Shown: positions 8,453 to 16,874, counted from the first letter of the stretch. The stretch: 64,000 nucleotides of DNA from Polaribacter sejongensis (GCF_038024065.1 NZ_CP150667.1:3851501-3915500), one strand, 5' to 3'. Made by a program: numbers and translations. The notes: generated from the letters alone by a model not told the origin.

Positions 8453-8576
8453 TTAATTTTTCAAATAAGATGTATAATTCTTCCCTTACCAAATATTTTC
8501 TGACTCCAGTTGTTTGTCAATTTGGGCAACCATTTCAAAGTTTTTAAATCCATTGTATTTTGGGCAAATAGTAAGA
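8453..8576 (-). pseudogene. 3'-end fragment of radical SAM gene (copy B), with premature stop
   Basis: It encodes GFKNFEMVAQIDKQLESENI followed by W-stop (CAA changed to TAA), then GKNYTSYLKN and stop. The terminal part and the following intergenic DNA match the intact gene's 3' end almost exactly. The upstream part instead carries the variants of copy C (VAQIDKQLE), so the copy is a mosaic of the two. Confidence 0.75.
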
Positions 8577-8648
8577 TTTAAAAATGTTACAATCGAATTT
8601 ATAGAAGTTGGATATGGGGAGTTATTGAAATGTTTAATGAGTCTTTAA
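8577..8648 (+). pseudogene. 3'-end fragment resembling fabD (copy B)
   Basis: It gives the same reading as copy C (IEFIEVGYGELLKCLMSL then stop). The block 8573-8713 differs from 7402-7542 at only two of 141 positions, so one was recently copied from the other. Confidence 0.6.
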
Positions 8649-8652
8649 AATG

Positions 8653-8687
8653 AAAAAACGAACAAGCAAGAGTTCGTTTTTATTTTT
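8653..8687 (+). terminator. fabD-type terminator copy (B)
   Basis: The same AAACGAAC/GTTCGTTT stem as copy C has one base changed in the loop and is followed by a T-rich tract. Confidence 0.75.
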
Positions 8688-8706
8688 GTGATTGATTTTC
8701 GGTTTC

Positions 8707-8840
8707 GTTAACGTTGTTGTGTTATGGAAAGTTGCGATTTTTATGAACGGCTATTTTCCGAAGGAAAATTGAAGTGAGTAAAAATGCAACAGCCTTAGGC
8801 TTAGCTAAAAATAAGCAATTTTTTATACACGGTGTTTATC
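8707..8840. repeat. Imperfect palindromic element at the 3' side of cargo genes (copy 3)
   Basis: It begins GTTAACG. The left arm TTGTGTTATGGAAAGTTGCG is complementary with mismatches to the right arm GCAATTTTTTATACACGG. It ends three bases before the stop codon of the thioredoxin-like gene 8844-10199. It shares long stretches with 10218-10353 (GTTATGGAAAGTTGCGATTT and TTTTTTATACACGGTGTT). Confidence 0.68.
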
Positions 8841-8843
8841 ACG

Positions 8844-10199
8844 TTATTTATCTTTTAATGCTTTTTCAATCTCTTTCTCAGCTGCAATTGAGGGTTCATT
8901 AATATTTGAATTTATTATTTTTCCATCTTTACCTATAAGTATATATCTTGGTATTGATTTAATATTATAATTTTTTCCAAATTCGGTATGCATACCTTTT
9001 CTTATAAATAGATTTTTCCCAAATTCATTATTTTCTTTTTCAATAAAAGACAACCATTTATCTTTTGATGAATCTACTGAAACAAATAAAACTTCTACAT
9101 CATTATTGTTTTTGAATTTTTCAGCAAATTCTTTTACTCTTGGTCTGTGATTTATACAAGGTCCACACCATGTAGCCCAAACATCAATAAAAAGGACCTT
9201 CCCTTTTAAGCTTTGTAAATTAAAGTTTCCTCCAAATTTATCTTGAGCATCAAATAAATATGCCATTTCTCCATTTTGAGAGGCATAAAAAGAAGAAGAA
9301 GGTTGTTCAATTATGTAATGATAAGTATTATTTTTTTCAGAACTTAAAGCTTTAGATAACACTTCTGTATTGAATAGTTTTTCATGTTTTTGCCAATATG
9401 ATGGACTCTCAATCAATGCTTTAATGTAGTTTGCTTTTAAATAATCGGCTAAATCTTTATTATTTGTCTTTTTTTCAATAAACCTTAAAAAATCAGTAAT
9501 ACTTTCTATCGATTTATTTTTTCTCAAATACTCAATTTCATATTTATAGAGATAAATATCAGGAAGCGATTTTAATGTTTCGTTTACTTCCGGAATATTT
9601 TTAATAAAATCAAAGTAACTATCATTTGGGTTTAACCCTTTAGATATTCTGCCTAAAAAAAACAAAAATGAATAAATTCTTGCATCATTTTGGAAATATA
9701 AAATATCTGCTATTTCAGAACTGAATTTTTCTTTGAATTTCTTTATTTTATTTTCTCTTTTAGTTCTAAATTTTTCAAATAAGATTAGAATAGAATCTGT
9801 ATTTTTAGTTTTAAATATAAATGAACTATTTTTAGATATAAATGGCACAGTACTTTTCCAGAGATAGTTGACCAAAGAATCGCTCTTGTTATTAGTAATT
9901 ATCGTAGAATCTGAAAGAATCGATATATTCAAGTCTTTATTTCGAGCTAATATAGTCAGATATTGGTTGTTATATCTTTTATCGTGTAGGTTGGCTACAG
10001 TAGGACTATTTATTTGAACAGTTCTTATTTCGTTCTCCTTATAAATTTGGGTAATTGGTTTTTTAGTGATTAATTCGGAAACATATATTGTGTCCAATTT
10101 AATCTTTGAATTTAAACTAATCTCAAAGCTATTATTTTCTTCTTTACAGGAATACAGTAAGTATAAAACACTTAATACTAATATGTACTTTGATTTCAT
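8844..10199 (-). CDS. TlpA/ResA-like thiol-disulfide oxidoreductase lipoprotein
   Basis: The 451-residue lipoprotein (signal MKSKYILVLSVLYLLYSC, lipidated Cys18) has a C-terminal thioredoxin domain from about residue 310. The active site is the CxxC in TWCGPC (Cys345 and Cys348), inside FIDVWATWCGPCINHRPRVK, the TlpA/AhpC-TSA signature. The ~300-residue N-terminal region is alpha-rich and not recognised, as is common for bacteroidete TlpA-like proteins. It would act in the periplasm as a reductant or thiol exchanger; the partner is unknown. The gene is packed tightly between two palindromic elements (18 bases from its start, 3 from its stop), like an integron cassette gene. Confidence 0.82.
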   Translation of the reverse strand: MKSKYILVLSVLYLLYSCKEENNSFEISLNSKIKLDTIYVSELITKKPITQIYKENEIRTVQINSPTVANLHDKRYNNQYLTILARNKDLNISILSDSTIITNNKSDSLVNYLWKSTVPFISKNSSFIFKTKNTDSILILFEKFRTKRENKIKKFKEKFSSEIADILYFQNDARIYSFLFFLGRISKGLNPNDSYFDFIKNIPEVNETLKSLPDIYLYKYEIEYLRKNKSIESITDFLRFIEKKTNNKDLADYLKANYIKALIESPSYWQKHEKLFNTEVLSKALSSEKNNTYHYIIEQPSSSFYASQNGEMAYLFDAQDKFGGNFNLQSLKGKVLFIDVWATWCGPCINHRPRVKEFAEKFKNNNDVEVLFVSVDSSKDKWLSFIEKENNEFGKNLFIRKGMHTEFGKNYNIKSIPRYILIGKDGKIINSNINEPSIAAEKEIEKALKDK

Positions 10200-10217
10200 T
10201 TAGAATTTTTTTTATGT

Positions 10218-10353
10218 GCTACAACGTTGTTGTGTTATGGAAAGTTGCGATTTTGTGAACGAGTATTTTCCGCAGGAAAATATAAGTTTGCAAAAATGCA
10301 ACGACTTTGGGTTAAGCTAAAAATAGCAATTTTTTATACACGGTGTTGTAGCA
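10218..10353. repeat. Imperfect palindromic element between two cargo genes (copy 4)
   Basis: The 136-base element is bounded by GCTACAAC and its exact complement GTTGTAGC. Inner arms TGTTATGGAAAGTTGCGATT and AATAGCAATTTTTTATACA pair imperfectly. GCTACAAC appears again at 10793, on the far side of the next cargo gene. Unlike the other copies it has no terminator or fabD remnant beside it. Confidence 0.7.
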
Positions 10354-10359
10354 AGTTTT

Positions 10360-10770
10360 TTATCCATTCGGACATTCAATTATTGTTATTTCTTCTTTCA
10401 TTTTAATGTTAATTTCTAAAATATTATTCCTATTGAATAATTCTTTTTTTACATTTCTTTTTTCAGTTTTAAATCCTAAAAAAGAAAATTGGATGATTAA
10501 TTCATCTTTTTTATTCAAAAGGTCAAATACATTTACTTTATAATCTCCGTTTTCATTCACTTTAATTTTCAAATTTGAGTTTTGAATATTCACATTTACG
10601 TATTTGAATGAGTCTCCGACATTATCTTTAATATTACCATAAATTATTAAAGAATCTTTTTCTTTTCTAAATTCAACAGATTTTGATCCAAATATAATTT
10701 CAGACTTAATTTTATTTTCTAAAGGGTAAAATAGCATAGCAGAAGCTATAATTAATAAAAAATATTTCAT
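10360..10770 (-). CDS. Exported protein with a carboxypeptidase-regulatory-like (CarboxypepD_reg) domain
   Basis: The 136-residue protein has an N-terminal hydrophobic segment (MKYFLLIIASAMLFYPLEN) that could be a signal peptide or anchor. The remainder resembles the beta-sandwich domain found at the start of TonB-dependent receptors and peptidases: IYGNIKDNVGDSFKYVNVNI, then NENGDYKVNV, then a FLGFKTEKRNV strand. Stand-alone copies are common in Bacteroidota and of unknown role. It lies alone between palindromes 10218-10353 and 10793-10846, its stop 6 bases from one and its start 22 bases from the other, so it looks like a single-gene cassette. Confidence 0.62.
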   Translation of the reverse strand: MKYFLLIIASAMLFYPLENKIKSEIIFGSKSVEFRKEKDSLIIYGNIKDNVGDSFKYVNVNIQNSNLKIKVNENGDYKVNVFDLLNKKDELIIQFSFLGFKTEKRNVKKELFNRNNILEINIKMKEEITIIECPNG

Positions 10771-10792
10771 ATTTGTGTTCAGTTTTTAATTT

Positions 10793-10846
10793 GCTACAAC
10801 TCTAATAATATTAAATCGTTTCAATGTTTTATATCAGAAGTTAACG
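10793..10846. repeat. Right-boundary palindrome (copy 3)
   Basis: The 54-base imperfect palindrome runs from GCTACAACTC to AGAAGTTAACG, with ATATTAAA facing TTTTATAT. It precedes the native intergenic sequence downstream of the radical SAM gene. Confidence 0.62.
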
Positions 10847-10932
10847 AAATTAGCTTTTTTTAATTTTAGAATCAAACTAAATTAACTCTTTTGTGGTTGT
10901 TTTTAAGTTGAAAATTAGAGTGTTTTTTATAC

Positions 10933-11877
10933 TTAATTTTTCAAATAAGATGTATAATTCTTCCCTTGCCAAATATTTTCTAATTCAAGTTGTTTATCAA
11001 TTTTAGCAACCATTTCAAAGTTTTTAAGTCCGTTCCATTTTGGAGCAATTAGCAAATCTATAGGTGCTTGACTAATAAAGCGCTCTATAACAATATCTGG
11101 TCTTAATAAAGTAACAAATTTGGTTATAAAGGCAATATAGCTTTCTTGTGTAAACAGATTAAAATCTTCGGGGTTTCGTTTGTATTGAGACGCCATGATA
11201 GATTGCTTTACAATCTGTAAATGGTGCAGTTTTAAAGTGTCTATAGGTAGCTTCGAAATTTCAATGGCATGGTTTAATAAATTCTCTTTGGTTTCTCCTG
11301 GTAAACCGATAATTAAATGTGCGCCTAAATGAAAACCCCTGTTTTTACATTTATTAAAAGTAGCAATACTATCATCATAAGAATGACATCTGTTTACTTT
11401 TTCTAAAGTTTTGTTCGAAGTGCTTTCCACTCCGAATTCTAGAGAAATAAAATATGTTTTTGATAAAAAGGATAAGTAATCGATCACTTCATCAGAAATA
11501 CAATCGGGTCTTGTTCCAATAACCAAACCAATAACATTAGGAACGCTTAACGCTTCCTCGTACATTTTCTTTAACGATTCAAAATCTGAGTAGGTATTTG
11601 TATAAGCTTGAAAATAGGCTAAATATTGTTGCGTTTTATATTTGGTAGAAAACCGAGAAATTCCCTCTTCTAATTGTTGTTTTACACTTTTGGTAGGTTC
11701 GCAATAATCTGGGTTAAAAGTATCGTTGTTGCAATAGGTGCAACCACCGTATCCTTTAGAACCATCTCTATTAGGACAAGAGAAACCAATGTCTAAAGAT
11801 ATTTTTTGAACCCTTTCTCCGAAGGTTAATTTGATAAACGAAGCGTAATCTAAATAACGCTTTCCTGAAATTTTCAT
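10933..11877 (-). CDS. TIGR01212 family radical SAM protein (YhcC-like)
   Basis: This 314-residue radical SAM enzyme has the family's unusual cluster motif with cysteines at 34, 46 and 49 (CX11CX2C: CPNRDGSKGYGGCTYC) instead of CX3CX2C. Other family blocks seen are YFQAYTNTY, GTRPDCI, LEFGVES and GAHLIIGLPGE. The substrate is unknown in the family; homologues are in the same superfamily as Elp3-like and oxygen-independent coproporphyrinogen oxidases. The protein ends KNYTSYLKN, shorter than the tail preserved in the fragment at 7252-7405. Its 3' end is the apparent anchoring point of the cassette array. Confidence 0.88.
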   Translation of the reverse strand: MKISGKRYLDYASFIKLTFGERVQKISLDIGFSCPNRDGSKGYGGCTYCNNDTFNPDYCEPTKSVKQQLEEGISRFSTKYKTQQYLAYFQAYTNTYSDFESLKKMYEEALSVPNVIGLVIGTRPDCISDEVIDYLSFLSKTYFISLEFGVESTSNKTLEKVNRCHSYDDSIATFNKCKNRGFHLGAHLIIGLPGETKENLLNHAIEISKLPIDTLKLHHLQIVKQSIMASQYKRNPEDFNLFTQESYIAFITKFVTLLRPDIVIERFISQAPIDLLIAPKWNGLKNFEMVAKIDKQLELENIWQGKNYTSYLKN

Positions 11878-12068
11878 GAAAAGTAAGTTTGATAAATTAT
11901 TGCATTAATCTATTGAATATTTAGCTTTTATATGAATTCTAGATACAATTCTGTCTAAAAGCGGAATCACTAGAACTGACATTTCTAAAGTTAATTACAT
12001 TAAGTAAAACCTATATAGGTTTAGGTTTTTCAATTCGTTGTTAAAAAAGAATAGAAATATTCTAAAGC

Positions 12069-12100
12069 AAAAAAAAACTCCAATCGGTAAAGATTGGAGT
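12069..12100 (-). terminator. Terminator of galE
   Basis: A nine-bp perfect stem (ACTCCAATC/GATTGGAGT) with a 6-base loop has a T run on the minus strand. T residues also follow on the plus strand, so it may work in both directions. Confidence 0.85.
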
Positions 12101-12111
12101 TTTTTAGAATT

Positions 12112-13122
12112 TTATTTTTGAGCTAATTGCCATTTCCAAGAAGACGCTAATGCTTCTTCTAGCGTTTTTTCTGTTTTCCAGTTCAACTCTTTATTTGCAA
12201 TAGTGGTGTCTGCAAAAGCAGCAGTAATATCACCTTCTCTTCTAGGAACAATTTTATAATTTAAAGGTTTTCCAGAAGCTTTTTCAAAAGCTTTAATTAC
12301 TTCTAAAACAGAACTACCGGTTCCTGTACCCACGTTAAAGTACTCAAAAGCCTTTTTATTGTTCTTTTTAATCAAACGTTGTAATGCAGCAATGTGTGCT
12401 TTTGCTAAATCTACTACGTGAATATAATCACGAACAGCTGTTCCGTCTACGGTATCATAATCATCACCAAAAACAGATAATTCATCACGCATACCTGCAG
12501 CAGTTTGTGTAATATAAGGTATTAAGTTTTGAGGAACTCCTAAAGGTAATTCTCCAATCTTAATAGATGGATGTGCTCCAATAGGGTTAAAATATCTTAA
12601 TGCGATAATATTTAAACCATGTGCTCTACTCGCATCACTTAAAATTTCTTCGCCAATTTGTTTGGTGTTCCCGTAAGTAGATTCTGCTGCTTTTACAGGT
12701 GCATTTTCTGTAATAGGCAATTCATCTGCTTGTCCGTAAACGGTACAAGAAGAAGAGAAAATAAAGTTATCTAACTTTCTGTCTCTCATTTCTTGTAATA
12801 AATATACTAAAGAACCTAAGTTGTTTTCGTAGTAATCTAAAGGTCTGTGCATGCTTTCTCCAACCGCTTTAAAAGCAGCAAAGTGAATAATACCGTCTAC
12901 TTTGTTGTTTTCGAAAAAGCTTTTTACATCACTTTTAATTCTTAAATCGATTTGATGAAAATCTGGCTTAATACCTGTTATAGATGTAATGTTATCTAGT
13001 ACACCGATAGATGTGTTCGATAAATCATCGATAATTACTACTTCAAAACCTTCGTTTTGTAATTCTACAACGGTGTGAGAACCAATAAATCCTAATCCTC
13101 CTGTAACTAATATTCTTTTCAT
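12112..13122 (-). CDS. galE: UDP-glucose 4-epimerase
   Basis: The 336-residue extended short-chain dehydrogenase interconverts UDP-glucose and UDP-galactose in the cytoplasm and supplies sugars for surface polysaccharides. Its NAD-binding motif GGLGFIGSH is at residues 8-16, the catalytic SSSCTVYG serine is at about 124, and YGNTK (Tyr150, Lys154) is the catalytic pair. The length is normal for GalE. It has its own terminator and lies downstream of a DegT-type sugar aminotransferase on the same strand with 105 bases between, which fits a role in surface sugar supply. Confidence 0.93.
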   Translation of the reverse strand: MKRILVTGGLGFIGSHTVVELQNEGFEVVIIDDLSNTSIGVLDNITSITGIKPDFHQIDLRIKSDVKSFFENNKVDGIIHFAAFKAVGESMHRPLDYYENNLGSLVYLLQEMRDRKLDNFIFSSSCTVYGQADELPITENAPVKAAESTYGNTKQIGEEILSDASRAHGLNIIALRYFNPIGAHPSIKIGELPLGVPQNLIPYITQTAAGMRDELSVFGDDYDTVDGTAVRDYIHVVDLAKAHIAALQRLIKKNNKKAFEYFNVGTGTGSSVLEVIKAFEKASGKPLNYKIVPRREGDITAAFADTTIANKELNWKTEKTLEEALASSWKWQLAQK

Positions 13123-13227
13123 TCTGTTTTATTTATGCATAATTAAGAGGAGTTATAATGCAGTAGTATGTTTGGTTATTATAAGATAGCAATGTTGTTT
13201 TTCCTCTAAATAACAATGCTGTCCTTT

Positions 13228-14391
13228 TTAGTTTACAAATTCTAAAATAGTCTTTGTAATAAACTCTAACTGTTCTTTGTCTAGCTCTGTGTGCATTGGT
13301 AAAGAAATTACTGTTTTTATCAACTCATTAGTAACTGGGAAATCACTTTCGTTGTAACGAGTATCTGTATACGCTTTTTGAGAATGCAAAGCTACTGGAT
13401 AGTATATCGCATTCGGAATTCCGCTGTCTAACAAATGTTTGTGTAAAGCATCTCTTTTTCCGTTTGTAATTTGCAACGTATATTGATGAAAAACGTGGCA
13501 ATCGCAAGTATCGCAAATTTCTCCACAACTTTGTGTTGCGTTCGATTTTGTTACAGGTGTAATAATGTGTTCTGAAGTCGATAATGCTGTGTTATAAAAA
13601 CGAGCAGCATTTCTTCTTGCTTCACAATAAGTATCTAAAAGTGGTAATTTTGCTTTTAAAACTCCGGCTTGTATAGAATCTAAACGAGAATTTACACCTA
13701 CTACATCATGGTAATAGCGCGTGTACATTCCATGATTTACAATACCTCTAATTGTATGAGCCAATGCGTCATCATTTGTGAAAATTGCACCACCATCACC
13801 ATAACAACCTAAGTTTTTAGATGGGAAAAAAGAAGTTGTTCCTACGTTTCCAATAGTACCTGCTTTCTTTTTTGTTCCGTCTTTAAAGGTGTAATCCGCT
13901 CCAATTGCTTGTGCATTGTCTTCAATTACAAAAAGATTGTGCTCTTTTGCAATTTCCATAACAGCATCCATATTTGCTACTTGTCCGAATAAGTGAACAG
14001 GTACAATGGCTTTTGTTTTTGGAGTAATCGCTCTTTTTAAAGCTTCAATATCTATGTTGTACGTTTCTGCATCTACATCTACTAAAACAGGAGTCAGTTT
14101 TAACAATGCAATTACTTCTACAGTTGCTGCAAAAGTAAAATCGGCAGTTATTACTTCATCACCTTGTTCTAAACCTAATCCCATCATTGCTATTTGCAAT
14201 GCATCTGTTCCGTTTGCACAAGGAATTACGTGCTTTACACCTAGGTATTTCTCTAAATCTGCCTGAAATTCATGAACTAAAGGTCCATTGATGTATGCTG
14301 AAGTATCTAAAACTTGTTCTATAGAAGAATTTACAGCTTCTTTTATTTGTTGATATTGACCTTGTAGGTCAACCATTTGAATTTTTTTCAT
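13228..14391 (-). CDS. DegT/DnrJ/EryC1/StrS-type PLP-dependent sugar aminotransferase
   Basis: This encodes 387 residues from the ATG at 14391 (MKKIQMVDLQGQYQQIKEAV); a further ATG seven codons upstream is less likely. It is a PLP enzyme of the nucleotide-sugar aminotransferase family. The PLP lysine is in FFPSKNLGCYGDGG (Lys192), and IEDNAQAIGA and NSRLDSIQAGVL are family blocks. It would transfer an amino group to a keto-sugar nucleotide used in O-antigen or capsule. Oddly, a short cysteine-rich insertion (SCGEICDTCDCHVFHQYTL) precedes the conserved HQYT segment. The exact sugar cannot be told. Confidence 0.88.
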   Translation of the reverse strand: MKKIQMVDLQGQYQQIKEAVNSSIEQVLDTSAYINGPLVHEFQADLEKYLGVKHVIPCANGTDALQIAMMGLGLEQGDEVITADFTFAATVEVIALLKLTPVLVDVDAETYNIDIEALKRAITPKTKAIVPVHLFGQVANMDAVMEIAKEHNLFVIEDNAQAIGADYTFKDGTKKKAGTIGNVGTTSFFPSKNLGCYGDGGAIFTNDDALAHTIRGIVNHGMYTRYYHDVVGVNSRLDSIQAGVLKAKLPLLDTYCEARRNAARFYNTALSTSEHIITPVTKSNATQSCGEICDTCDCHVFHQYTLQITNGKRDALHKHLLDSGIPNAIYYPVALHSQKAYTDTRYNESDFPVTNELIKTVISLPMHTELDKEQLEFITKTILEFVN

Positions 14392-14466
14392 ATAAAAAAT
14401 TTTGCTCATCAAAAATACGAACTTACTTTCATTTTCTTTGTAGTTATCCGTAAATAATAATTCTGT

Positions 14467-14474
14467 TATCTTTG
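14467..14474 (+). promoter_or_regulatory. Possible -7 box (TATCTTTG) of the penicillin-acylase-like gene
   Basis: It matches the Bacteroidota TAnnTTTG consensus and lies 15 bases before the ATG at 14490. A TTTG at 14437 is too far upstream for normal -33 spacing, so support is partial. Confidence 0.4.
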
Positions 14475-14489
14475 AAAAAAATCAATTTT

Positions 14490-16874
14490 ATGAAGTTTTT
14501 AGGACGTTTTTTTAAAATTCTGTTAATTCTTGTAGTCTTGCTAGTGGTTTCTGTTTGGTTGTACTCTACAACATATCATCCAAAATATTCTGGGGAGTTA
14601 GAATTGAAAAATATTTCTGAAGAAGTAACCGTTTATTTTGATGATATTGGAGTGCCTCATATCAATGCTCAAAATCAAGAAGATGCTTATGTTGCCTTAG
14701 GATATGTGCATGCGCAAGAAAGATTGTGGCAAATGGAATTAATGCGAAGAATTGCATCAGGAAGATTGTCTGAGATTTTTGGAAAGGATTTGGTGAGCGT
14801 AGATCAGTTTTTTGGGGGATTAGGAATTGAAGAAGCTGCAGAGGTAACTATTGCAGGTTTAGATAAAACGACTCAATCTTATATTTTAACCCAGTCTTAT
14901 TTAGATGGAATCAATCAATATATAGAAGAAGGAAAAACGCCTTTAGAATTTACGATGGTAGGAGTGGAGAAAGAGAAATATACAATAAAAGATATTTATA
15001 ATGTTTTTGGTTATATGTCTTTTAGTTTTGCTGTTGCTCATAAAACAGATCCTTTATTAACTGAAATTAAAGAAAAACTTGGGGATTCTTATTTGAATGA
15101 ATTATTGAATATTAATAATGAGTATTTAACAATTAACAGAACAAGTATTCCAACTAAAGTTGAAGCAACATTTTCTAAATCAGTAGCTGCCATTATGGAC
15201 GATTTACCTGTTTCTCCTTTTATTGGTAGTAATTCTTGGATTCTAGGTCCAGAAAAAACGAAGAACGGAAAAGTGATTTTTGAAAACGATCCGCACATAG
15301 GGTTTTCGCAACCTTCAGTTTGGTATCAAAACCATATAAAAACACCAGATTTTGAAATTTATGGATTCAATATTGCTTTAATGCCATTTCCTTTATTAGG
15401 ACATAATAGAGAATATGCTTATGGTTTAACTATGTTGGCTAATGATGATTTAAACTTTTATGTAGAAGAAAATAATCCTGCGGATGCAGCAGAATACAAA
15501 ACCGTAGATGGTTATAAAAAATATGAATTTAGGGACAAAACCATTCGTATAAAGAATGAAGATGATACTACTTTTCATGTTAAAGTAAGTAAACATGGAC
15601 CTATAATGAATAATTTAATAACACATATTATAGATGATAGACCTATTGCCATGAATTGGGTGTACACGCAATTGCCTAATGAAATGTTAGATGTTTCTTA
15701 TAAAATGTCTCATGCAAACTCTATGGCAGATTTTAAAAGTGGAGTTGCTAGAATTCACGCACCAGGATTGAATGTAATGTATGGTGATGCGAAAGATAAT
15801 ATTGCTTGGTTTTCTTCGGCAAGATTGTATCAACTAAGAGACAGTTTGTCTTCTAAAACTTATTTAAGCGGATCTTCAGGTAATGATGAGATTTTAGAGT
15901 TTTTACCTTTTGAAGAAAATCCGCAAGCTATAAACCCAAGTTGGAACTATGTGTATTCGGCCAATAATCAAGTAGATTCAGTAAGAGGGAAATTGTATCC
16001 TGGTTATTATCAACCTCAAGACAGAGCTAAAAGAATTGTAGAATTATTAGATAATAAGAATGATTTTACAAAAGAAGATGTTGCGAATATGACTTATGAT
16101 GTGAAGTCGTCTACCGTGCCTAATATTATTCGTGATTTGTTAAAAAGTGTAGATAAATCTGATTTGTCTGCATCGGAAAGAAAAGCGTTTTCTGTACTTG
16201 AAAGTTGGGATGGAAACTATTTAAAAACAGCTGTAGGTCCTACAATTTACAATCGTTTTTTATATGAGTTTTTAAGTGCTACCTATAAAGATGAATTGGG
16301 TGATAGTTTCGAGTTGTTTATCAATTCGCAATTGCAAGATGAAGTATTGCCAAATCAACTAAATAGAAAAAATTCTGTTTGGTGGGATAATGTGACTACT
16401 AAAGATAAGATTGAAACAAGAAGTGATGTTGTTCAGGCTTCTTTTAAAAAGTCTTTTATGTTTTTACAAAATCAGTTAGGTGAAAATGTAGAAAATTGGA
16501 CTTGGAACAGAGTTTTTTCTGTAGAATATGAGCACGCCATAGGTAAAGCAGGTGGCTTGTTGCGTAAACTATTTAATTTAGGGCCTTATGAAACTATTGG
16601 AGGAAATGAAGTGATAAATAATCAGATTTTTAAATTAGATAGCACAGGGTATTATAAGGTAACTGCAGGGCCATCTACAAGAAGAGTTATCGATTTTTCT
16701 GATATAGAAAATAGTTTAGCAATTATTCCTACAGGGCAATCTGGAAATGTGTTTAGTAAGTATTACAAAAATCAAACTAAAAAGTATTTACAAGGTAAAT
16801 TTGTGAAAATGAAGTTGAATCAAGCTGAAATTGAACAAAGTGAAGATGTTATGATCTTTAAGCCGATGAAATAG
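14490..16874 (+). CDS. Penicillin acylase family Ntn-hydrolase
   Basis: The 794-residue protein (from the ATG at 14490; the frame is open slightly further with a TTG) has an N-terminal membrane-anchor or signal segment (FFKILLILVVLLVVSVWLY), so it acts in the envelope. It matches the penicillin acylase/acyl-homoserine-lactone acylase family: YVHAQERLWQMELMRR in the alpha part, then GSNSWILGPEKTKNGKVIFE. Autocatalytic cleavage before Ser247 would create the nucleophile of the beta chain. The family hydrolyses amide bonds of acylated amines, and the natural substrate here is unknown. It is divergent from the aminotransferase at 13228-14391. Confidence 0.88.
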   Translation: MKFLGRFFKILLILVVLLVVSVWLYSTTYHPKYSGELELKNISEEVTVYFDDIGVPHINAQNQEDAYVALGYVHAQERLWQMELMRRIASGRLSEIFGKDLVSVDQFFGGLGIEEAAEVTIAGLDKTTQSYILTQSYLDGINQYIEEGKTPLEFTMVGVEKEKYTIKDIYNVFGYMSFSFAVAHKTDPLLTEIKEKLGDSYLNELLNINNEYLTINRTSIPTKVEATFSKSVAAIMDDLPVSPFIGSNSWILGPEKTKNGKVIFENDPHIGFSQPSVWYQNHIKTPDFEIYGFNIALMPFPLLGHNREYAYGLTMLANDDLNFYVEENNPADAAEYKTVDGYKKYEFRDKTIRIKNEDDTTFHVKVSKHGPIMNNLITHIIDDRPIAMNWVYTQLPNEMLDVSYKMSHANSMADFKSGVARIHAPGLNVMYGDAKDNIAWFSSARLYQLRDSLSSKTYLSGSSGNDEILEFLPFEENPQAINPSWNYVYSANNQVDSVRGKLYPGYYQPQDRAKRIVELLDNKNDFTKEDVANMTYDVKSSTVPNIIRDLLKSVDKSDLSASERKAFSVLESWDGNYLKTAVGPTIYNRFLYEFLSATYKDELGDSFELFINSQLQDEVLPNQLNRKNSVWWDNVTTKDKIETRSDVVQASFKKSFMFLQNQLGENVENWTWNRVFSVEYEHAIGKAGGLLRKLFNLGPYETIGGNEVINNQIFKLDSTGYYKVTAGPSTRRVIDFSDIENSLAIIPTGQSGNVFSKYYKNQTKKYLQGKFVKMKLNQAEIEQSEDVMIFKPMK

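Noticed and set aside
8707..10353. True class-type integron attC sites
   Set aside because: Architecture fits but the GTTRRRY/RYYYAAC core consensus is not met and no IntI gene is in the window; kept only as attC-like.
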